NCBI GenBank assembly: GCA_023512835.1
Contig: CM042087.1
Span: 20,589,260-20,653,259, forward strand
DNA length: 64,000 bases
Direction of reading: 5' to 3'
From: Taxillus chinensis
Lineage: Eukaryota > Streptophyta > Magnoliopsida > Santalales > Loranthaceae
The position numbers and the translations under genes were made by a program. Below the pieces are notes generated by a model. That model was not told the origin of the DNA. It was given only the letters and a program-made list of their open reading frames with translations, and searched no databases. Below, in pieces: positions 46,087-58,600 of this stretch (within the stretch, counting starts at the first letter, position 1; each line of letters opens with the position of its first letter).

Positions 46087-48623
46087 ATGCCTCCTAAAAA
46101 GCAACTTTCCGGATATGCAAAAAGAAAAAGAAAACAGGATAAAGATGATTTTATTCAAAGTCAATCTGGATCCCTTCAGAAGTTTTTAGTTTCTACTAAA
46201 CAACCGAGAACTTCGGATTTAGGCATTGAAGAAGAACCTAGTAATCAAGATTTAACAAATGAAGAACCTCTTAATGAAGCCATGGTGAACGAAGAAGAAA
46301 CTCCTAATCAAGACTCAGTGAATGAAGAACATCATTCTAATCAAGACATAGTCAATGAGAATAATCAGAATGAAGATGACAGTGAAGAATGTGGGCTTCC
46401 ATTTTGTTCAAACATTGATGATCCGAGTGAGTGGAATGTTCTTGATCAGAATCTTATAGATACCTTAGTCAAAAGGGGTCCTATGAGGAAGGATGATACC
46501 AATTTATTGGTAGATGATAACAATCGACATTTCCCATTTTCCCATTACATCCGACACTTGCCAAATGGAGAGAAGCATGACAGGAAATGGTTAGTATATT
46601 CATATACTACCCATAGAATATATTGCTTTTGTTGTAAGCTGTTCAAGAAAGCTAGGAACACAACTCAATTAGCTGGTGAAGGCTACAGAGATTGGAAAAA
46701 TGTTACTCATAGACTTAAATCCCATGAATCCAGCAGTGATCACATTACTTGCATGGAAAAATGGTTTGAACTTACTTTGAGATTTGAGAAGAATGAAACA
46801 ATTGATAAACATCTGTAGGAACAAATACAAAGAGAGAAAGAACACTGGAAGCAAGTATTATTGAGGATTATTGCTGTTGTGAGGACTCTAGCTACACATA
46901 ATTTACCCTTTCGAGGGAGCCATGAGAAGATATATGAAGAGAGTAATGGAGTTTTTTTGGGAATAATTCAAATGATTGCTGAATTTGATTCAGTAATGCA
47001 AGAACATTTTCGGCGTATTGAAGGTACTTGAAATTCATTCTCACTATCTTAGCCATAAGATTCAGAATGAGTTGATACAATTGATGGGAAATGAGGTCGA
47101 AGTAAAATTGTTGAAAAAATCAAGCAGGCAAAATACTTCTCAATAATACTTGATTGTACTCAAGGATGTAAGCCATGAAGAACAAATGTCACTAGTAATC
47201 CGGTGTTTGGATGTTTCAACAAGCCCAGGTAGAAGTGAAAGAGTATTTTCTTGAATTTTTGAAAGTTCATGACACAACCGGTCAGGGCCTTTTTGATGTG
47301 CTAGTGGAAGCTTTGGAAGCTCTTGAACTTGATATTGGTGATATAAGAGGACAAGGCTATGACAATGGCTCTAACATGAAGGGAAAACACAAAGGTGTTC
47401 AGAAAAAAATGCGTGAAATAAATCCTAGAGCTTTTTACACTCCGTGTGGGTGTCATAGCCTTAACCTTGCACTTTGTGACATGGCTAACTCTTGTGCTAA
47501 AGGTAAGCATTTTTTTGGGGTGTTGCAGCGCACATATGTAATTTTCTCTTCTTCTACAAAGCGATGGAAGATTTTTAAAGATAATGTAGATGGTCTCACA
47601 GTGAAGCCACTTTCACAAACACGTTGGGAGAGTCATATTGAGAGTGTTAAAGCAATAAGGTATCAAGCTCCTCAAATAAGAGATGCATTACTTGACTTGG
47701 CAGATTCATGTGACGATCCTAAATTGTCTAGTGATGCTAGGACAATTGCAACACATGAATTTGAGAATTTTGAGTTCTTGGTTGGTATGATTATTTGGCA
47801 CAACTTGTTGTTTGCTATTAATACTATTAGCAAGACTCTTCAAAATGAGAACATGAATATTGCTATTGTTGTAGAACAGTTGAGAGGAATTGTTACCTTT
47901 TTTGAAGAATATAAGGAAACTGGATTTATGGATGCCAAAATTGAAGCCATGGAAGTTCTTTGTCTATTGGGAGTTGAACCAATTTTTCAAGAAAAACGCA
48001 TCATTCGCAGAAAGAAACATTTTGATGAGAATGCAAGTGAAGAAGTGACACAATCAGTCAAGAATTATTTCGAATAAATTACTTCATATATATTGTTGAC
48101 CAAGGCCTTACTTCACTTAAGGAGAGGTTTGAGCAATTTCAGCTATATGAGCAGAATTTTGGGTTTTTGTTTGATTTGAAGAAGCTAAATTCAGTTGACA
48201 GTGAATGTTTGAAGAGTTATTGTCTCAAACTTGAAGATTTCCCTCAAATGTGATGGACATTCATCTGATATTGATGGCAGAGATTTATTTTTAGAATTGC
48301 AAGTATTGAAAAATTCTTTGCCAAATGATATAAAGAGTCTGATTGAAGTGTTAAATCATTTGAAAGTAATGGATGGTTGTTTTCCAAATGCATGGATTGC
48401 TTTCAGGATATTACTTACCATTCCAGTTACAGTTGCATCTGGAGAAAGAAGCTTTTCAAAATTGAAATTGATCAAATCTTACCTTCGGTCAACAATGTCA
48501 CAAGAAAGATTGAATGGGTTGGCCATTTTATCCATCGAAAATGATCTTGCAAGTAAGATTGAGTATGATAGTTTAATTAGCAATTTTGCGGGTGCAAAAG
48601 CAAGAAGATCAAAATTTCTGTGA
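46087..48623 (+). pseudogene. hAT transposase, TTF-type zinc finger and hAT dimerisation domain (broken)
   Basis: The ATG at 46,087 begins MPPKKQLSGYAKRKRKQDKD, a basic start followed by Asn/Glu repeats. The TTF-type zinc finger includes YCFCCKLFKK (about 46,620). A TAG at 46,816 ends the first 243 codons, and shifted frames continue to about 47,210. 47,211-48,077 holds the catalytic-core signature GQGYDNGSNMKGKHKGVQ and LSQTRWESHIESVKAI. A final frame, 48,231-48,623, carries the hAT C-terminal dimerisation motif ([20 protein letters not shown]). The enzyme would cut and paste hAT elements. At least four breaks imply this copy cannot move itself. Confidence 0.88.
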
Positions 48624-49126
48624 TTGTTGCTGGTTTGCTCCTAATGATTTTCTAGGTAATTATATAAAATAATAAATAGTATTTGTACGTTTATGTTTGA
48701 TTATATATTTTATTGTATTTATTATTTTTTCTTTTTTTCAGGTAACAGACAAAGAACAAATCATTTATGTTTTGGTAATGGATGAAGATGGTGATACTTG
48801 TCTGTTTAGATTAATCAGGTATGTTATAATATTAATTTTTCTATTTATATTTATAATGATGAAATGAGCTTAGATGTGATCTAAATGAAGATTATTTTTT
48901 AAAATTAATTATTGTATCACTTATGTGTTATTTTGTTTTTATGATTATATGATTGATGTTCTGAATTAATAGTTATAAATTTTAACTTAGGATTATTATA
49001 AATTTTAAGTAGGTTAAGAAAAATCTAAGGTTCAATAACATAAAAAAAAATAGGGGCACTTTTTTTAGAAGTTTGCCTTAAGTCGCCTAGGGCATCCAAT
49101 TTATTAGGGCCGGCCCTGGTGACAGA

Positions 49127-49698
49127 ATGAAAGAAAAAAATAATGAGGCTTTTTTATGTTAAATTATCACAAATTTATATTGTAAGAATATTCATATCAG
49201 TTTTTCTTCGATAAATTTTCTCAAATTTATAGTTTTAAATTATTTTTTATTTTTGTATATAAATATAAATTACAATAAATTTTCTAAATCATCAATATTT
49301 TATACTACTTATTTTATTTAATAATATTTTTTATAATTTAATATGAAATATAAGTTAATATTATAGAAAACGCAAAAGAGTGAGGTGAGAATTTTTTTTA
49401 AATATAATTTAATAATTATAATGAGTAAATAATATTTTTTTAATATGTATAAACTTAAAAAAAATTAAATATAGATTAATAGTTGTTCGTTATTGGACCC
49501 AAATACACCCGCGTTAATTGTCAGTCATATTTCAAATATCCACAACCATGGACCTTTCTCAACCACAGACCTCTTTTCTCCACCAATGACTACATATATC
49601 TGATCTCAGACGCTGAGACACTTAAGGCTTAGCCTATTTCCACTGCTGTGACTCCGCATGTCCGACTGTCTAAGGCACTTTTCTGGCGCTTCCCCCAA
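49127..49698 (+). promoter_or_regulatory. Upstream region of the membrane-protein gene
   Basis: AT-rich until about 49,480, then mixed sequence with a CT-rich 5'-leader-like stretch (ACCTCTTTTCTCCACC near 49,569). CTACATATATC at 49,590 is a weak TATA candidate only. The hAT element sits immediately upstream, so its right end may affect this promoter. Confidence 0.3.
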
Positions 49699-52600
49699 AT
49701 GGGTCGGAACAGAACTTCATGGGCAGTCCATTTGCTTTACTGGGTATTTTTTCTGGGTTTCTGTAATGGTGCAGAGATCCCTGTGAGTATCCTCCAAGCT
49801 CCTCCCACCTACTCACACCGTCCTTATACTAAATTTGTGTTTGAAGTTCTCGCGGAAGGGAATACATATGATTGCCCCAACTGTAGTTTCCATTGCAAGG
49901 TGCGTTTGTTTCTAGTACTCCTGTCGGATTTGTGACTATCACGTTAATTATGGTTATGCATTTAATAAACTTCTTAGGATAAACATGAAGCTGTGAATTC
50001 TCTTTGTGGCATTATTGGTATCATGCTTTGATAAATCATGCTTTAGTTGGTTTGCTCATGTATTATGCAGTCCTTGTAAGGGTTATATAGTGGATTTTTT
50101 TTTTGGAATTTCGTGAGATTGTTACAGTTTTCTAACCTTACCCCACTATTTCTTCCTCATACGAAGCACGTACAGTCAGAGCCCAACCAAGTGCGGTCTT
50201 GGATTTATAATACTGAATCGAAGTTCATGACTTTCAACTTTTGTTTTAAGTTTACATTTCATTATGTTGATTTTTTGAGTCACTTTTTGTTTTTTGTGTT
50301 TTTTTTTGGGTTCCCATCTAAATGGATTGTTTGACCCATTGGCAGCTGGATAATTACAACTCCTCACTTTGTCAAGATAGGAATGTTTCATACGAAGGCC
50401 TCCGGGATGGAAATCATACATTCGAGGTCTGTGCCGATGACGGTTCCAGAGGAGTTGGCTGTGCTAGCTATAACTGGACTGTTGGTAAAGAAACTGCCCT
50501 CTATTCTTTCGATTTTTCAGTGTTCTTGCTTCGTCATCTTTTATGTTGGAAGACTGTACTACGTTAGACCTCCAGGCCAAAAGGCCCCTCAGATAAGCTG
50601 GAAACTGTCTTAATGTCTTATGGTTATTGCTCAATAGCTGTAGAGATGATAATTAAATAGTCATGGCAATGGATTTTAACTGCTTCAAATGCGTGGGTGT
50701 GTTATTTTTGTAATATTTGTTTGGTCCATTTTCCGGGTTTGTGTTTTACCTTCCCTACCGCGCGTGATATAATCTGGTTTTAGGGAATTTCACAATTCAG
50801 ATGTGGGTTGACTTTTATGTGGCTTGCTTGCTTGATGGGAAGCCAACTCAATGGTTTTTTATGTGAGAAGGGAAATGGTGAATATATGGGGAAGTCCTAT
50901 GTGTTCTTAATTGAAATTCTGGTGAAATGCTTCGCCAAGGCTCTTTAAGTTCTTAATTGGAATTTCCAGTGTTTGTTTGTTTGTTTGTCTTCGGTTCAAG
51001 ATTTGAAATATCAGATGGGATAAGAATGCTGGGTTCGGTACAGCATTTTCAAACGTGGTTTATTTTATAATCATTGAAAAGCTAAAAATGGCATTTGAAT
51101 CAAATTTCATTTTGAATAAAGTTTGATATTTTTTAATAATTAAGATTCTATTTTTCAAATTCAAATTGAAAACATGATCAAATTAAATTCAAATTCAAAA
51201 TTGAATTTAAATTCAATTGTATTTTTTATTTTCAAATTCAATTTTTTTCAATTATTTGTTTTCCCATTTTCTTTGCTTTTTTACCTTGATGCATGAATTT
51301 TTTTTTTTAGAGATTCAAAATGGAATTATTTTTATAGAATCATGCTTAAAGCTCCAATTCGAATAAAATAAAAAGTATCGAAACAAAAACACGACACATG
51401 ACAAACATTTCTTTGTTTCTTAAACTAACTATCCTCAATTTGATTTTTAGTTATGTTAAAAACATAGCTTTAAGCAATTAAGCATACGTTGCTTATACAT
51501 GGTGATTGCTTTCACCCTTATTATTTAATTTGTACGTTGTAAAATCTTTGGATACTTGTTTCTGTTAACTCTTATTAATTTTCTGATTTCTAGTATTCCA
51601 TGCCCCCGCCCCCCTCCCCCCTCCTCCCTCCCCCCTCCCCAGACACAGTGCCCCCTACAGCATCTGTTTCGGCTTCAACATCTTTCACACAAAACGACAA
51701 CGTTTCTGCTATTATTGCTTTCAGTGAACCTTGTGTTGGTGGAGGTGGTTTCACCTGCTCATCCGTAAATGCCTGCAATGTGAGTAGGTGTCCTACCCAA
51801 GCATTCATTGATAACTCAACTATTTTGCTTTGATATTCATGTTACTGTGGTAGTGTCAACTGGCGATGTTAGGCATTGGTCGAAAGCATGTTAATTACCT
51901 ACCCTATTCTTGATGAGAGGAACATTCTTACATTCTTTTCGAGGATTTTTGTTTTCTAAGATATATTTGTTACGAAGCATGTTTCAATTCCACTGTAAAA
52001 TTCAGTTATAGACTCTCATTGTCTCTCACATGCATGCGAGAGATGTTTGGGATTGCATAAAAAAGAAAATATGTTCATAGCTTTAAGCAGTCATTTGGAA
52101 ATTTTGTTGAAGTTATTTAAAAAAATAATTTAGTGTACCGTAATTTTTAGTTTAAATATGTAACTGTTTAATAAAAGAAATTGCTTAAAATGACTAATAT
52201 TATTATTTACTTGTTTTGTTTTTTAAATTACTTCTTAGAAAAACTACAGAATTTATACGCCGCCAAAGGTAATTTCTTTTGGCTTAAAACAAGTGCCAAT
52301 GAAGCTCCTTTAATTTTTTTTTCCAAGTCGGATACCAGTTTGGTGTTTTTTGCTTGAGAAATCAGTGATTTTTTTTACAGGAAAAATCCCAAACACTTTC
52401 TTCGGTGCTAATCTCATGAAGTATAGATTTAAAACATAATGGGATCTGCCATTTGGATTCCAATAATTTCATTATCTTTTGGGGGATAATGGACCCACAA
52501 GGAGCATAATGTCGAAATCATTGTCTAAACAATATATTGAACGTCATCTAATTTTACTTTCTTTTTCTATTCTTCCTAGGGTACAATTACTTCAGACATG

Positions 52601-55600
52601 AATATTAACTATAGCATGATCTATTTTAATAGATTACTATAAATCTGTACAGCTTCTTGTTTATGGTTGCGGTGAAGTTATACCATCTACACTCCAGATT
52701 ATTCAACCAAACCTCACTTTTTCACTTATAGTGGGTTTGTCTTCTAAAGCTCAGCATGGACGTGCTATACTTGTCATAGATAAGGGTTTTTGTTCAGACA
52801 GTGCTGGAAACAGATTTACAAGGACAAAAAACTCTATTTTCACCGTGCATTTTGGTGAGCCAATGATTTGATTCTATTGTAATTTTATACGTTTCATTTG
52901 ATTTAGAATTCTCAACTTTTTTATTCTTGTGTTGGCTAGTAAATTCTCAATTTTCTTATCCTTGTGTTTTGACTGTATACAGATCGAAGGAATGTTTTTG
53001 TGAATTTAACGGCTCAAATCCCTGAAAAACAATTTCAATTACATGGTGAAACTAGAACGATCCAAGCGACTCATAGATATGAGAACCTAAAGGTGTACTT
53101 TTACTCCTCCCAATCGGTTCTGAACTCATCAGTTGAAATTCTTCATTCTCTCCACACGAGTCAAGGCCGCCTTCGTCCAATTACTGTAAAACGCCACAAT
53201 AATCGTAGATTTGGCTTTGAGGTCAGCTGGTTTATTTAGAAATTTCTTATCTTGTTCAAATTTAAAGAACCTTCAACTTAGACCTTTAGTTGGATTCTTC
53301 ATTTTCAGCTTGACAATTTATCAAGCACAGCAATTGTCACTATAGACATTGATTCCAAGTCAATAATAAGCAGTGAAGGGACTGCTATTTCTCCAGTTGC
53401 ACCCATTACCTTCCTTTATGGTAACCTTTTAATGTGTTGAAAAGATCTATGTGGAATAAGCTATTCTCACGTTTTCTAGATTTTTTTTTTTTTTTTCCTA
53501 TTGCAGTTATAGTTTTAAGCATCACTGAGAATTTATGTAGGGTACCTGGAAAAAAAATTATGGGTTGCTCAATTTTTTTGTTTCCTTTTGATATGGACTT
53601 GGGGGAATTTCAGATTCTCAAAGGCCTGCTGTGAAGTTGAGTACAATATCAAGCAAGAGGACAAGAAAACAAAGTATTCCAGTGTTGATAAGATTTACAA
53701 AGCCAGTGTTTGGCTTCAACTCTTCCGATATATCAATCTCAGGGGGGCATTTGCAGAGGCAAGTAGATTTCTTAGTAAGACCACATAATCATCTTTCTTC
53801 TCTAGTTCAATGCTGAAGGGAGATGGAAAGTGAAAATAAAATTCAATTGCTAACTGATTATTAATGGTTTCTTGTTCCCTGTTAATCATTTTCAGCTTTT
53901 CTGACATCAGTACCAGCATGTACGCTGCTGAAATACTTGCAGATGCTGACATTGTATCTGTCAAGGTTCCTGAAAACATTACTGAGGATGTTGCTGAGAA
54001 CAAGAATCTTGCGTCTGATGTTTTACGAGTGAGACACTGTAAGGACTGTTGTCTCCTTTTGCATATGCTCAGCAAGTTATCATAGGATTTCTGATGGAAG
54101 TATTTTGTCTCGATAATGTTTTATTTGATTTTAAACATTGTTTTGACAGATTCTGTACCAATAGTTTCTACTGTGCTATCCATCTTTGTGACAACTAGTT
54201 TGGTAGTGACATCTTTTTCTGCGGGACTGCTCGCTGTTTCAACTGCAAGCCTTCAGTCTGTTGGTGTACTTTTTAGATCATCTACCTTTATTTCAGCTGA
54301 CCCTGCAAGGAATCTTTTTGTATGAAATACCTAACTAAATTTTGTAATATCAGATTAGTGGCTTTATAACCTAGATCAGACAGAATCTAACATGCGACTA
54401 TCGCTTTTATCTACAGAGAACTGTGAGCCACGTCCAAGTTTTTGCATTGTCAAGATGGTTGGCGGTTACCTTGCCAGTTGAGTATCATGAATTTGTGAGG
54501 AAATTACAGTGGACTATTCCTTGCTTATGGCTCCCATGGGAAACAAAACACATGCACCCCCTTGACACTGAACCCTCTGCCTTCACTCCATCGGCCAGTT
54601 CCAAATGGTATGGCCTAGGATTTTCCAAAAGCATGCAACCAGATGAAAAGAAGTCGGTGATGGATGCTTCTGTATATGGGTTGCCACTTACTCCAATGGA
54701 GTACAAACTAGTTTTTGATGTTAGGAACCTTTCTATTCTTAACTTTTTTTTTTTTTTTTGCGAAATATATTTTGACAGAACATTTCATCTGCAGATCCAA
54801 AAGAACAGACCAGATGCTCAGAATACCATGGATCTGGATAATTCAAATGGGTAAATTATTGGGACATCTCATGTCATTCACTCTCTAATGTTGTCATCAT
54901 TGGATGGATCATCCAATTCACCAATTATTAATCACGATCTCCTTTAGGTGGAAAGTAATTTTTAACATGATTGATGTGACTGTTTAGTACGCAGTCTTGC
55001 AATATGATTAATACGTGGCTTTAAAGCCCCCGCCTCAACCCTTCTTTTTCGTAGGTGGAGGGATTTCAATGAAAGAATCTTCTGGTTAGCCGTAGCCTGT
55101 GGTGGGTTAATTCTCTTGCATTTTATACTGCTCCTACTATTAAAATTCAAGAAAAAAAGCTCAAAGAAACAGGGAGGCTATGGAACACTAACACTACCAA
55201 GATTTGAGATATTTCTTCTCATTCTTGCACTTCCTTGCATTTGTCAAGCGTCAGCTGCTCTTATGAAAGGTACATTGATTAATTTAAACTTTCTCCGTAT
55301 AGTTCTAAGTATACGCATTTTACTGTAATCACACTGCCCAGATCTGGCCACTACTTGGTAGTCCAAACATCTTAGTCGTTCATCTTAAATGGCTGAGATG
55401 ATGGTAGTTCTCACTGCAAATCTTTGGCTGGGATGTTTTTTCCCCACCCCATCCCACCACATCCATACCCCACTGATGATTGGAATTGTAAAAGTAAATA
55501 ACATAACAATATTTCACATAATATTACAGACCTTCACAGAACCCATACATATAATATTATAGGAATCAAATATGGTAACGCATTATATGGTATACATTAA

Positions 55601-58600
55601 TGTGTACATTTCAATACTCTCCCTCAAGTTGGAGCATATATGTCATATAGCCCTAATTTGTTACAAAGTTTATGCACACGATTACCCCTCAAGGGCTTAG
55701 TAAAGATACATATAGTATTATAGGAATCAAATATGGTAACGCATTATATGGTACATTAATGTGTACGTTTCAATACTCTCCCTCAAGTTGGAGCATATAT
55801 GTCATATAGCCCCAATTTATTACAACGTTGATGTACACAATTACCCCTCAAGGGCTTGGTAAAGAGATCAGCGTGATGTTTGGTTTGGATGTGCGTGAGC
55901 TCAATTGTATTGTTCCATACTTTCTCACGTAGAAAATGACAATCAACTTCAATATGTTTCGTCCTTTCATGGAACACCGGATTGGACACAATGTAAATAG
56001 CTAACTGACCATTATAATGCAACACTGAGGAACGTAAAGAAGGTAAGCCAATTTCGGACAATAACATTATCAACCATGTTAGTTCACCTGTTACATGTGC
56101 CATTGCTCTGTACTCGACCTCGGCACTAGATTTCGACACTACATGTTATTTCTTACTCTTTCATGTCACAAGATTTCCACTAAGATATATGCAATAACCA
56201 GTAATGGAACGTCTATCGATTGGACAATCGGCCCAATCAGTATCAAAATAACCATGAATATTGAGGTTACCCTATTTTGTAAATAGAAGACCTTGTCCTG
56301 GTGCCCCTTTCAAGTACTTAACAATCCATAATACTGCATTCTAGTGGGTAGTGCAAGGAGCACTCATAAATTGGCTCATGGTGCTTATAGCAAAGGAAAT
56401 GATATTCCCAGGTCCAAGCGTGATTGTTTTGGTATATGTGTGTGTATACAGAGAGGGGAGTGAATCTGTATACTCTAAAACTATTCCTTTAGTTTTAACG
56501 AGTAGGATATTTTAGAGAGATTTCTCTATTAAATGTAGTCTTTATTTGGATGGTCTTTTAGTGTCTCATGCAATATCAGTCACAAGCAAGCATGTATGAG
56601 AGAGAAGAGACAGAGACACACAATATACGTGGTTCGAACAATGTGATATACTCCACAGAGATGAGGGTGTACCTACACCGAGTCCAATCCAGTAAAGTCT
56701 AGCCCTTATTACAATTGGATCAACTCTGTCTTCTATTCAATGCAAATACAAAAACAGTATTGCTCCAGAATTTACTCACTGTAAGAATCTATCTGACGCA
56801 ATCTGCCCCTGCGTTGCTGACCGTTTGCAATGCTCACCCTTCAACCACTCCTGTATCAGACTCACGATCTGTTCACTGAATGTATGAGGAAGAAAGATAG
56901 ATTAACTTACTGTTATCTTTTTCTTTCAATCTTCCTCTCTCTCTCTGTATTTCTCTGTTGAACTACTCTGCGTCGTCTTCTTGTATCTCTGTAGATACGT
57001 TTTTTGTCTACACAAAATATTATCGACCCCTTCAAGTCAGACATATTTCTTGCTTTTATAAGTCAGCACCAATCAGAAACCCTTCGTCTAGCGTTTAGCA
57101 TGTTTCTCTCTTTGATCTTCATCGTTGAAATATGTTAAACCACTTTCGGATGATGTTCACGTATTTTTCAGTACTTAGCGTACTTAAAACTGCTGTCTGG
57201 GTAATGACTTACTAAAATGGTAAACTTCAGCACGTTTTGCTTCTTCGTATCGCTCTCCGTCCCTTTGATAAGCCACATCCTCGAAGACATTGTCTCGTAG
57301 CATTTTTGTGAGTCTACGAGTCTTCATCTTCGATTCTTCGAGTCTTAGTCTTCGAACCAAGGGCATTGATCTTCCAATTCTTCTGCTCCCTGGCTTCGAG
57401 TCTAGGTCAGAACTAGTGCTTAACTGACATCTCATTCTACGAGCCTTTGAACCCTATGAGTCTTCGAGTCAGTGACACCTACATTCTGCCATGGCTGATT
57501 AACTGATCACGGGTCTCCGCAACAGGTCCCTCTACGACCCTGCCAGCTTCAATCTACGACCCTGCGAGCTGCGACTCTACGAGTCTTTGCATCGAATCTG
57601 CGAGACGCGACTCTTCACTTGTCTACTCCTTGGGTCTGTAAAATTACGACCCTTCGACCCTGTGGCCCTTCGAGGCTTTGACCCTGTGCCTCTTCAAGGC
57701 TTCGAGCTCCATGGTCTGATAGTCTACGACCTTCCACTTTCGAGTTGCCTAGTCTACGATCTTCGACCTTTGAGTTGCCTAGTCTACGACCTTCGACCTT
57801 CAAGTTGCCTGGTCTATGACCTTCAACCCTACTGGCTACGAGTCTACAGATCTTCAAGTTAAAAACATACATAGGTAGACTCCCTCTACGAGCTCACTCT
57901 AAGAGATCACTCTACGAAGTTATCCAACCAAGTACAGATCTTCGACCCAGACCTTCGACCCTACGAATGCCACTTCCTGCATCATGTTGACAACAATGAC
58001 AATACAATCGCGCAGGAACAACAGGAAATATCTGGTCTAATAATGGTCAAATAGTTTAACTTTCCAACTAATCTTCAATATTGAGCCAGATTATATAACA
58101 AATCACCATGTTCTAAATCCAATCGGATAGTAGGATCTATGGGTGAATCAGCAGGTTTGACTCTTGCGTAGCCAACCTCCACAAGTATATCCAGCACATA
58201 TTTCCGTTGCGACAAAGAGATAGAACAACCAGAGTAGGCTACTTCAATCCCCACGAAATGGCGTAATTGACCTAGATCGTTAGTGTAAAACTCAACCTTA
58301 AGAAAATGCTTCAAACTTTGAATGTCTTCCGTGTCACTACTTATAATGACAATATCAACATATACAACCAAGAGAATACAGCTAGCAATAGAAGAGGAGT
58401 AAAACACAGAATGATCCACTTCACATTGTCACAGACCGAAACGAACAAGAGCAGTACTAAAATGGCTATACCAAGCTAGTGGAGATTGTTTCAACCCATA
58501 GAGAGCCTTGCGAAAATGACATACCCAATGCTCCTCCTGAGCAACAAAACCAAGTGATTGTTCCATATAAACCTCTTCAACAAAGTCACCATGGAGAAAA

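Larger units (their letters stand above)
45200..49118 (+). mobile_element. hAT DNA transposon (degenerate)
   Basis: The left end CAGGCCCGGCCC (45,200) and right end GGGCCGGCCCTG (49,107-49,118) are inverted repeats with one mismatch. Both are flanked by GTGACAG (45,193-45,199 and 49,119-49,125), fitting the roughly 8-bp hAT target duplication with one edge base changed. The 3.9-kb body carries a GC-rich 5' region, a likely 5' intron and a broken transposase. Subterminal GCCTAGGGCA motifs occur near both ends (about 45,236 and 49,086). Confidence 0.88.

Noticed and set aside
57587..57872. ORFs in the solo LTR repeat array
   Set aside because: Repeat-derived, open on both strands, no domain.
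56400..58023. A MULE or MITE with inverted ends (GCGTGATTG/GCGCGATTG near the ends)
   Set aside because: The TG...CA ends with a 5-bp GGAAA duplication and exact RT rejoining fit a solo LTR better; the inverted similarity is short and internal.
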